Made by a program: the position numbers and the translations under genes. A stretch of 38,447 bases of DNA from Mesotaenium endlicherianum (taxonomy: Eukaryota > Streptophyta > Zygnematophyceae > Zygnematales > Mesotaeniaceae), in contig WELA01008383.1 of the NCBI GenBank assembly GCA_009602735.1, forward strand, positions 119,628-158,074, given 5' to 3'. Shown piece by piece: positions 1 to 9,373 of the stretch (position 1 is the first letter of the stretch; each line of letters opens with the position of its first letter). The notes under the pieces are model-generated. The model saw only the letters and a program-made list of their open reading frames with translations, was not told where the DNA came from and did no database searches.

Positions 1-1274
1 CCACTCCACCCCACACCATCCCACCCCACCCCGACCGGAAAGGGCCTACAATTATCAAAGCCTGGTGCAGCTATTTTTGTGGCTAGCATGCAAATGGCTC
101 ATAGGGTGTCCTTCCCCCCGTGCTCAAAGACGCCCCCCCTTTCCAGCTCATGCTCTACTAGCTGCTCCAGGTGGCATCAACTGCTGGTGGCGTGTGATTT
201 AGTTGCAGCACCGACTGCTGCTGGCCCGTCGATTAACCCCGCAGCGCCAAGTGCTGGCATGTCAAAGAACTGAAGTAGCGGCTGCTGCTGGCATGGTGTC
301 AAGTTGCTGCAGCACCAGCTGGCAGCCACTGCTGACGTGTCAGTAAGCTGCAGCAGTGACGCAGCGGCGTGTCAGTGAGTGAGCACGCAGCTGACCCGTG
401 TGGGCTGCTGCTCCCTATCCAGCTGTACCTTGGCCCTCCTGTGTCTTCAGGTGCCCTGGGAGACCTGGCTGCGCCTAGAGATGTGACAGCTGGCGACGGA
501 GAGGAGGAGGCCCAGGGAGGGGAGGAGCCTGCAAGCGTCCAGGTGGGGGTGAAGCTGCGCCTCCTATCTTCCCCTTCCTGCTCCTGCCCCTCCTAAAGTG
601 CATGCTCCAGCCTGGCCCACCTTGTTTCAGCAAAAGGTTGATCCATCTGCCATTTGTCACATAGGATATGATACATGAAATAAAATATTTCTTATATTAT
701 GATAATAACAGTGTTATGTTGTAGCTGATTGTGTACTGCATGAGTGCTGAGCTTTAGAGAGAGGGAGAGCGAGAGACAGGATTGAGTAGGTAGAATAGAT
801 TAGAGAGCGCAGAATATTTTGCCCTCGACTGGGGGGAAAATATTTGCGCTTTAAAAAATGGATCAGTTTGCCGTGGCTGGCTGAGTTGCTCTGCTAGCAT
901 CGCTAGCATCGAACTCTTGTGGGTTTCACAAACAGTATCTATTCACACCTGCATCAGAGTCCTGCCCGCGTATGGATGGATTGTCATTCAGGGGTGCTGT
1001 GCTGCTTTAGTCTCTGCTATCGGGAAACTGGAGGTAGTTGATGTATAAGACGTGGCGTGGGCCTATGCTGCTGGATGAGGAAGAAAGGATGTCCTAAACC
1101 TTAGAATTTTGGGTTTGAGGAAAAGAGTGAATCAAAGTCGTGGACCAGAACGTGAGCTTGGTGGAGAACAAAATACGTAACATGTATATATATATACATA
1201 TATATATGTGTGTGTGTGTGTATATGTATGTAATCATATGTTTCTTTCTGGCGCACCTCTTGAAACTGCGGCAG
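1..1274. other. Host DNA upstream of the DNL zinc-finger exon; no gene recognised
   Basis: I see no convincing coding exon here. The sequence starts with a C-rich (CCACCCC) tract, has GC-rich stretches near 370-600 and then AT-rich sequence. The first exon or exons of the zinc-finger gene that follows (organelle targeting peptide) could lie in this stretch, but I cannot point to one. The short open frames lack protein-like composition. Confidence 0.5.
1183..1228. repeat. TA/TG dinucleotide microsatellite
   Basis: About 45 bases of alternating TA followed by TG repeats lie just upstream of the zinc-finger exon, within probable intron or 5' flanking DNA. Confidence 0.9.
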
Positions 1275-1394
1275 TTTGACCTGGAGCTCCCCCGGCGGAC
1301 CCTGCAAGTGCAGTTCACGTGCAACAAGTGCGAGGCGCGCACCACCCGCCTGCTCAACCCGCATGCTTTCGCTCGAGGCACCGTCTACGTCCAA
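1275..1394 (+). CDS. DNL-type zinc-finger protein (Zim17/HEP1-like), first visible exon
   Basis: The exon encodes the first half of a zf-DNL domain: a TLQVQFTCNKCEARTTR segment followed by NPHAFARGTVYVQ. The CNKC pair gives the first two zinc ligands. It ends at the donor CAA|GTGAGT (1395 onward) in phase 0, and joins to the exon at 2044 to give the contiguous family motif YVQ-CGNC. The left boundary is set at an AG at 1273-1274 and is less certain; the open frame continues a little further upstream. Family knowledge: these proteins act in mitochondria or plastids, keeping Hsp70 chaperones soluble and active. The N-terminal targeting exon is not identified. Confidence 0.85.
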
Positions 1395-2043
1395 GTGAGT
1401 CACCCGCTGACTTCCCACATTGCATACCCTGGGCTTCCCTGGGCTTCTCTGGGCCTCAAGGTCAGGCAGTTTGGGTGTGTGAGGAAGTGAATGTCAGGAA
1501 TTTTTGTGCTGGTTCTTGCCATCTCTATCTACGAACAGATATTGGCCCATTTTAATTTGCACTGTGAATTAATCAGAACATGCCCTCGTGGCTGGCGTGG
1601 GGCGGGGGAGCCCGCTGGCTGGCCGGGTGGTGAGCTGGCGGGCAGGATGCAATTGCGCCACAGGCAGAGGCGCAGTGGAGGCTGTGACAATAATTGTTGT
1701 TGACATGGTTTCTTCCTCGTTTGACTTCCTACTGACTTTCTTGTTGACTTTGCGCATCCTCACGGGCAAGCGTTGCACAGTGTGGGAACCGCCAAGTGTT
1801 TCATCGGGTCATTGACTATTCAATGTTGACTTACTCATTGACTACGGGCATCGTCAAGTGTTCCACCAGCTTGTTGTCTGTTGACTTTCTTGTTGACGTT
1901 TGGCGTCCCTCTCGGACGAGCGCGTTGGCAGTTGCGCAGTGTGGCGCAGTGTGGTAACTGTAAATCCTTCCATCAGCTTGTCTATTGTTGACTTTTGTGT
2001 TTGATGTTGACTTGTGGCTTCTTCTTGGGCGCGTGTTGCGCAG
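1395..2043 (+). other. Intron of the DNL zinc-finger gene, with decayed copies of the next exon
   Basis: The intron runs from GTGAGT to the acceptor TTGCGCAG. From about 1735 to 2043 it contains several degenerate copies of the downstream exon's start and its upstream flank, near 1781-1815, 1849-1884 and 1950-1990. They share CAG|TGTGG-AAC-like starts, a (C)CAAGTGTTTCATC core and a following TGTTGACTT motif. The reading frames in these copies end quickly in TGA. Confidence 0.75.
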
Positions 2044-2223
2044 TGTGGCAACTGCCAAGTGTTTCATCAGCTTGTTGATAATTTGGGCCTCGTGACGGAG
2101 TACGACTTTAGAGTGGAGGAGGAGGAGCTCAAGCCCGGAGGCGGAGGCGGAGGCGGAGGTGGAGCCAAAGGCGGAGATGACGATGCACCAGCTAAGGCGC
2201 AAGCTGGCGCTGAGAATATGTGA
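2044..2223 (+). CDS. DNL-type zinc-finger protein (Zim17/HEP1-like), last exon
   Basis: This exon starts after the acceptor GCAG at 2040-2043 and gives CGNCQVFHQLVDNLGLV, which supplies the second CxxC zinc pair and the family-defining DNL tripeptide (within VDNLG), then EYDF. Those features identify the zf-DNL domain. The tail is acidic (VEEEEL), followed by a run of nine glycines from GGAGGC repeats and a low-complexity end. The stop is TGA at 2221-2223. The poly-glycine tail is outside the conserved domain and probably variable in length. Confidence 0.87.
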   Translation, partial: CGNCQVFHQLVDNLGLVTEYDFRVEEEELKPGGGGGGGGGAKGGDDDAPAKAQAGAENM

Positions 2224-4159
2224 ATGCGGAACCAGAGGCAGAGACGGAGATGACCATTCACAGGGTATAGCAGAACAAAATTTGGCGAGGAATTGGGATA
2301 TCATTATTCATTATTGTATTTGAGCTGCAAGGGTCTACTTGTAGGGGGAGGTTATGGGCCCTGGCCGTCAAGATCAGAGAGGTCAAACCGTCATGAGAGC
2401 TGTCAGAGGTCGCAGGAGGATTTGGAGAAAAAGGTGACTTTGCAGTTTGAGATGATACTTTTGCCAGTTGGCCTATTCTTGACATGTATTTCCACACTAT
2501 ACTTTTTGACTTTCAGGAGCAGGGTCAAAGATGTGATGCTGGAACATAGAAGAGGAGCAGCATCTTCCTCAGCCACAAATATCAGGCACAGAATTTGCAA
2601 GGCTACTGTCTTGAATCGTATTTTTTTACTGATACTGCTTTTTCCCTTTGACATGCATTGAGATGCCTGGAATCATTGCCTTTTTTTAAATATTTCTAGA
2701 AAGCCTCGCATACTTCCAAGACTAGCTCACTATCTGTGCCCATGCTGACGAGATTGCACGTCACCTCTACACAAGTCCTCTTTGCATGCCTTCCTCGCTG
2801 CAACTCATTGTACCGTGCACATCTTGGCTTGCACATGGATATGGGTGCTGTTGAGAGCAACTGTACTCAGTATTAGAAAGACGTCCATATCGCGTTTGGT
2901 CAACCTCTAGCATGAGCAATTGCGCATTGTCAATTATGGACGCAGAACGCTTGTGTCTTTCAGTAGTGTTTGCGTCGTCGTCACCTTCATCAAGCTCAAT
3001 AAGGTGCTACATGCAACTCTAATTCTCTTCTTGTCCATGAGAAAGTGGTGGAGGTTCTTATGATAACCAATATGATATCCAACTACACATAGAAAGCGTT
3101 TGGGATGCACAAATTTCAGCGGGAATTTTGGATGCGCAGTAATTTATTCAAGTTGTGACTCATGTATTTAGTCAATAAATTGTGGACTACTATCTGAGCA
3201 ATATATGTGCATTTAACACCTCTTTCATATTAATTTACGTAACCGCAAGTAAAACTCATTGTCTCAAAACTTTAATCTTACATGCTTGCGAAGGAAAGCT
3301 CATACAAATGACGTGCCAATGGCCTACCTTCGTCATGAAGACGTTTCATAGTTTCTTTTGCACAATCTATGCAGACTTGTCTAAAATGCCATAGTTGTCA
3401 TAATGTCCTAAAAAGGAATCGATGTACTTCACCCTCTTGAATAGGGCCATGAAGAAATAAAAACTGTGTCAGGTTATTCTATGCATTCTATGGCTCCCAA
3501 TGCAAAGTGTCATTCTTGCACACACAAAGTTTCATACAATTTGCTGAGACACGGTCAATGGGTGGTGACATTAGAATGTTTCCTTTCATCTTGGAGGTTG
3601 CGACTTATTATACACTACCAACAAAATATCCATGCGAGCACGATAGGTCGTATAGGAGGGGTATTGAATGTCAAGATATCAAATTTTAATAGAAGTAGGA
3701 GTCATGCTCTCGGGAAGCATAATCAATCTTAGATGTTAAAATCTGCAGGCCCGCTTTATAACTTTTATATGTATTTTGCGCAAGGCTTTTGGAGCGTAGA
3801 GGGGGGCCCGCATACACTTGTGAGAGTAATTCTGAATTGAAAGACCGAAAAAATCAAATTAGAATAAAACATCAGAATATCTCAAGATTTTGTTAGTTAT
3901 CAATACCTACCAATCCGCCTACATGTACAGATCTTTTCCACCAGTATATGTTTACATGTATAACTCACTTGCCAACAATCTCAAACAGGGCTGTGATGTA
4001 AGGAGCTCGTTACACCAAGACATGCAAAGCACCCTCAATTCACTAGATGCGTATACCTGAAGACCTTTACCTCTTGATCGGCACATAAGGCCCATGGCTG
4101 ACAAACCTTACTTTTCAAACCTTACTTTTCATACAGCCACATTTAAAAGTATTACGAAC
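2224..4159. other. Intergenic DNA, nothing recognised
   Basis: AT-rich non-coding sequence that should include the 3' UTR and polyadenylation signals of the zinc-finger gene. I see no recognisable protein, RNA gene or ordered repeat. The short open frames look random. Confidence 0.5.
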
Positions 4160-6061
4160 CATTTTTTGCTGTTGAACGATGTACACCTTCCTCTGCTTGC
4201 TTGATCCATCTTCCAAGCACTGCAAAATACCAAGTGGAGGCATAAACACAAGACAAGTCAAGTATACCTGCGGCATGCAGCATTCAGAGCGCATACAACC
4301 GATTGCCACTAACACAAAAGCAAGAACCAATCCACGTTGCGCGGTAACGGGATGGTAGCCGCTGTATTTAGTCTACGTATTGGAAAGGAACAAGAAAGCA
4401 CAGTGGCAATTAGAAGCATGCAGACCTTGTACACCTCCAGCTAGGCATGATCTCAAGCACACTGCGTTTGGTTGTGGAATTCATATGCCAAATTGCTTCG
4501 TCGGCGTGTTCCTTCACACTTCAATGTGTTGCCGCGCCAAGACGATGCCGTAGCTCGAAACTGCTCCCCTTTGCAACATCAGCCCGTTTGACAAGCAGCT
4601 GCTATTCAGGGGGGACAACCTCCTTTGGAAGCACTACTTTCCTGAAGGGGCAGTACCCTGTGCACAAAAACTCGACCAATTAGACGTCACGGATTAATGC
4701 AGCTCCTTCACTCAACCTACCATGATACGTTTGCGAGCACATTGTAGCCACTTGTCACTCCACATACTCCCAGGTTCACTCTCGCAATGGACAAGGGTGT
4801 GTATTTCAAAGAGAAAAAAAATAGAAACTAAACATTATTTTTGTGTAGGCCAAAACACGAGTGCTGAGGACAAGTGTTAGTAACTACCACGAAGTTCATT
4901 GTAAAGCATTATACCTCGCCATATGCTTCCACTAAGGACAGTGGCTACTTGGGGCTGCTTATGTGTATACAAATGACTACCCATTCAACACATGACGTGG
5001 TCCTTCCCCCCTACCACAAGCAAGACACCCTATCCGAGCTAAGTGATGCAAATTTCATACTAACGTTGAAGTCCAGCTTGAAGTCAAGATGGAACACAGG
5101 CCTTTGTGTGGACATGTACTCGCACTCCCAGAACTCCTTGGCTGGTGGTATGTCCGGCGCAAAAATGTAGAAAAAGGCCTCCTCTTGCTCTCTACCTTCC
5201 TCTCTCCCTGTGACTACAGTGACATAGATTTTTATATAAGTGTCCAGTCGTACTTTCTGCTGGTGCACATTGAAGACCTGCCATGAGTAAAGCAGTCAAT
5301 TAGCACACCACAACGTACAGTGGCAGCCGCAAGATTATAAAGCAGTCCTCAGCCATTCTTCTAAACCCGACGTGGCAGGTCCTCCACTTAATATAACCTT
5401 GACAGGGCATGCCACAATGCTTCACGATCTCTACTTCTGAAAAAAGAAATGAGCATTTTAGGTCGACTCATGAGGTCCCATCATACATGTGACATAATGA
5501 AAAAGCTTAGTTCTCAAGCAGTGAACTCCCCAAGCATACGGCTTAAAATTGTCCTTCAAGCACGTAGAAGGTGTAAAATCCACGTGAACCTTTTGCAGAT
5601 ATGACAATGATTACCAACCATACCGCACCACGATTCATGAAAGTGCACTTATTTTTGTTCTAGAACATGAAACAACACGACCATAATGACTCAAGCCCTG
5701 GATAATCCAACACAAGAAGTCAAACATCCCCAGCATCTAACAGCTACCAAGGCTACAAAAAGTAAGATCCACCTCAGGCTACGTTCCTCCTATGTTCAAT
5801 TGCAGCAGAAGCACTGTTGGAAGAAACTACAACCGAGATGGTATCAATTGCCTACCCTTGATGAAAGACTAGCACAAGTCCTTCAAATTTGTATTTGCTG
5901 GTAAGTACTCATGGTTCACTCCTTTCCCTCACAAACCCCACTTTGTTCTAGTCAATCAATCCAATATTATGCAAGTGTGACATCACGAGCTACCTGCACA
6001 TATAGATGCTTGAGGTGGCCAAAATCGGAGTCAGCAAGAATACGGCTTACGAGATCGAACA
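4160..6061 (-). CDS. Possible multi-exon host gene, unrecognised (fragmentary)
   Basis: Several short minus-strand segments look like exons because protein-like open frames sit between splice-like signals. They are 6061-5994 (frame FDLVSRILADSDFGHLKHLY, ending CAG|GTAGCT), 5897-5856 (KYKFEGLVLVFHQ), 5183-5065 (includes FYIFAPDIPPAKEFWECEYM, ending AAC|GTTAGT) and 4219-4160 (CLEDGSSKQRKVYIVQQQKM, after TTTTGCAG). I do not recognise the protein family, the reading phases between pieces are not verified, and exons are probably missing. A further open frame at 6709-6344 may or may not belong. Treat this as a hint of a gene rather than a model. Confidence 0.3.
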
Positions 6062-7522
6062 CTTACATGATACACAAGAGAAGGCTGGCAAGCAAAAACG
6101 TTGAGGTGTAAAACCAGGGTGTCTTTCACAAAGCCCACCAGATCACAAATCTCCGCCCTCCTTGAGAATCTGCTTATCAGAACATTACTGACCTAGGTGA
6201 GTGTGTGAAGACTAGCTTAATAGAACCGTGCTTGAGAACCTTAACTCCTGACCAGCGGCGATACAAAATGAATGTAGCATATCAGTGGGCTGTTAGAAAT
6301 AAAACTATCTTGTCCTGTAGGCTCGTCCAACTCTTTTTCACGTCTAGGACTGCAGGACAGCATCCGTTGGGTCCACAACAAACAGCTCAAAGGAGACAAT
6401 GACACCTTCAGAAGGATCTTCACAAGGACTCCCAAGTGGTATACTCATGCACAAAAAAGGAACCGAATCATAAAGGGTCACAAAGAAGTCTTTTGCAAAA
6501 TAGATGATACATTTTTGCCAAGAGGTAGGTCTAAAAGAAAAACAACGGGCACATGTCAATGATGTCCGACCTTCCCATCCCCACAAAAACGCCAAAGAAA
6601 ATTTCTTGCATCTACCTTGTGATTGCGAGAACTTTATGTAAACTGATGTTGTAGAGAAAAAAGAGACGTACAGTGGACGACAAAGAGAGGACACGCTCGT
6701 GTTTGCCATTCAGTGAACGTCAGAAGATGAAGGCGCTAGACTGGAGAGTGCGGTAAGCAAGTGAGAACAAAACCAGAATGACATTAAATGGCACTCATTC
6801 ATCAATGAAATTCTTTCCTGTTTCCTGGCATCATAGCAACTGACTAATGATCAACTCGGTAGTGTGAAGGTGCTAGTTTTTGGGGACTTGTAAGATGCAT
6901 AATTGCCATGGGGTATGACTCCCTCCAGAATTCGGGCGTCCATTGCGACACTTTTTCGGTTGCGCCATGTTTTCAAATTTTTTGGAGTCTTCAGCCCTTT
7001 TTAGCCCTGATGATTTCGAGATTAATCAATGGAACGTAAATTTTTGCGCTCGACTTGCAATTTTATGAAAACATTCAGTGAATCAAAAAGGTCGCAGCCA
7101 GTTGAAACACATATTACCGGAGACGCATGGGGGACGCGCGGGAAAAGGGACATGGACACGAAGCCAAGGATCGTGAACTCGGGTGAGCAAGCGTGGTATT
7201 TTCGTCGCATAACATCTAAGAGAGCGCGAAAGAGAGCTACTCCTACTCGGATGATACTCAATCATGGTGAATTCGAACATTGAACGGACATCGTGGGGAG
7301 GCGACGAAATGCCATCCACCAATCGACCTCAGACGACATCGACCCTCGACAAAATCGGAACGACTAAATGACAAAAGACAATAAACCCACAGGAAGGACG
7401 AAATATTACATCGCGGCACTACGCGCGGCCAAGCAACACTAGGCAGGCTCGACACAACTCACCTCGCTCCGGCGCGCCCCCACGCTCCCCCGCCTCCCCC
7501 CAACGCCCATGGCCACGGCCCC
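6062..7522. other. Flanking DNA left of the retroelement complex
   Basis: Apart from the doubtful minus-strand open frame at 6344-6709, I see no gene. The sequence becomes GC-rich from about 7450 up to the insertion point. Confidence 0.45.
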
Positions 7523-7526
7523 TCGG
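7523..7526. repeat. Possible target-site duplication TCGG (left)
   Basis: TCGG sits immediately left of a TGTCG terminus. The same four bases follow the CGACA terminus at the right end of the complex (34872-34875). Four bases can match by chance, but both lie exactly at TG...CA-type ends with 5-bp inverted termini. Confidence 0.45.
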
Positions 7527-7806
7527 TGTCGTGCCTAGCAGTGTCGGTCCCTCGGCACGTGCGTAGCCTTTCAGCACGTGTGCCTTCGACCTGGTCGATG
7601 TGTTGGTGGCCCTCCTCACGTGCGGCAAACATGGTCGATCGATCTTCGCACGGGTGTCGGTGACAAGTCTTACCAGGGTTAACCCATCCCTGGGCTCCTG
7701 AACTTGCACGGCAACGTTCTCCTTCACCCAGCTCTCACTGTCTGCTTATCCTAAGGCTTTAGCAAATATTCTTAAAAATACCCGCCTTGCCTTAATTCCT
7801 CTTACA
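7527..7806 (-). repeat. Outer-element LTR-like repeat R1 (280 bp)
   Basis: Begins TGTCGTGCC and ends CCTCTTACA, so it has TG...CA termini. It matches 9059-9362 over its whole length at roughly 96 percent by eye, except for a 24-bp indel near TTGCACC. On the coding strand it runs TGTAAGAGG to GGCACGACA. It is the outermost left piece of the complex. Confidence 0.75.
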
Positions 7807-9056
7807 TAGGACGGAAGTCTCTTACTTCCACATAGGCTTTATGCCTTAAGGTTCTTGGGTTCACAGGCGAGCAAATTGTAGTTTGCAGAAATCACACTCT
7901 AAGCAGCTTGACATACAACGTCAGGTTCAGAGAAAATCGCCCTTCAGGCTTTCGCTTAACTTTCGCAAGTCACAGCTTACAAAACTCTAAAACTACACGT
8001 CTATGCTGGCCTGGGTCAAGCTCTTCACTTAACACCGCGCCTTAACAGCTCTTCACTGCCAGGCTAGGCTCACTCAGTTCTTCACTGAGAGCTTTATCTG
8101 TCAATACTACTCTCTGTCTCTTTTCGAGATACGAATGCGACTTCTGAGAACTTGGAAACTAACACACAACTCACCATTTTAAGGCTGCTTCACACACACT
8201 TGTGGCGTTCGGCCGAATCTGTGCTAATCTCCTAGCAGATTCTATTCTGCAGTCCTCCTGCTTTCAACAGTGAGATTCCCTCTTGGGAACTCCTACAATC
8301 CTAACTAATCTATGATATACTGAGAAGAATCTTCAGCGTCGGCAGAAGCGTGGGGCCTCGGCCCTCCAATGGCCTTGGGAACTCCTTCTTCTTCTTCGCG
8401 CCCTTCTTCTCCTTCCTTCTGCTTCCTCTGCTTCTTGGCAAAAGTGCGTGAGAGTGAATGACATGTCTCAGGCAAGGTTTGTGCCATTCGCAGGCACCAC
8501 ACAGCGTCATCCTTCGAGAATGCCGTGCTTAGTCACAAAGCTTAGCTGCATGTCGCTTCTGCCTAGCCATGCTCAACTCAAGCTCGTAGTCACTCAGCGT
8601 GCATGCACACCTCGTGACTGTCGCGCGTGGCTGCTTAGCTTCTCAGCTGGCGGTCACGCCTAATTGGCTCATGGTTAAGAACTCCTGAACGGTGTGTGCA
8701 AGCAAATGCCACTTACTTAAGATTCCCAACCGGGCGGCCGTAATCTATCTTGGCATTGCGGCCATGACCTGGCTTAATCTGCCAGTCACACAGTACCGGA
8801 CTTGGTACCTGCTGGGCGGCTCATCACTGATCCCCAGCTTATAATCTCGCGGCTGTCTATGCTGTCAAAACCTCCCCATTCCTAGGTGTGGGGCACATTG
8901 ACATTGACCCCTTGCCAGTGGTCTTGATGCTGACATAACCGCTGACTGCGACGAAATCAGTCAAGTGGTCGGTGAGTCAACGTTGACTTTCCGTACCTGG
9001 GTGGCCGTAGCTTGCGCTGCGCGTGCGGCATCGTCAAACGGATAGTAGTCGCGACA
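7807..9056 (-). repeat. Outer-element 1.25-kb terminal repeat B (left copy)
   Basis: Nearly identical to 33624-34871: about seven substitutions and one 2-bp indel seen by eye. It lies between the two 280-304 bp repeats R1 and R2. It starts TAGGACGG and ends GTCGCGACA. The short open frames in it are identical in both copies and look non-coding. It may be part of a composite LTR (R1 plus B gives TGTCG...CGACA, 1530 bp) or the untranslated leader that follows the LTR. Confidence 0.8.
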
Positions 9057-9058
9057 GC

Positions 9059-9362
9059 TGTCGTGCCTAACAGTGTCGGTCCCTCGGCACGTGCGTAGCC
9101 TTTCAGCACGTGCGCCTACGACCTGGTCGATGTGTCGGTGGCCCTCCTCACGTGCGGCAAACATGGTCGATTGATCTTCGCACGGGTGTCGGTGACAAGT
9201 CTTACCAAGGTTAACCCATCCCTAGGCTCCTAAACTTGCACCATGCAACCATGACCAGTACTCAGGGCAACGTTCTCCTTCACCCAGCTCTCACTGTCTG
9301 CTTATCCTAAGGCTTTAGCAGAAATTCTTAAAAATACCTGCCTTGCCTTAATTCCTCTTACA
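9059..9362 (-). repeat. Outer-element 3' LTR (R2, 304 bp)
   Basis: TG...CA repeat that directly follows the polypurine tract at the end of the outer pol gene, as expected for a 3' LTR. It is the partner of R1 at 7527-7806. No copy is visible at the 5' (right) end of the outer element. Confidence 0.75.
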
Positions 9363-9373
9363 CCCCTCCCTTT
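9363..9373 (-). other. Polypurine tract of the outer element
   Basis: On the coding strand AAAGGGAGGGG directly precedes the TGTAAGAGG start of the LTR and overlaps the pol stop codon by one base. This is the standard position for the plus-strand primer of reverse transcription. Confidence 0.8.

Noticed and set aside
7807..9056. Repeat B as a simple DNA transposon inserted twice
   Set aside because: It lacks terminal inverted repeats and target duplications of its own. Both copies sit at the ends of the outer element in the same orientation, as LTR or leader sequences do.
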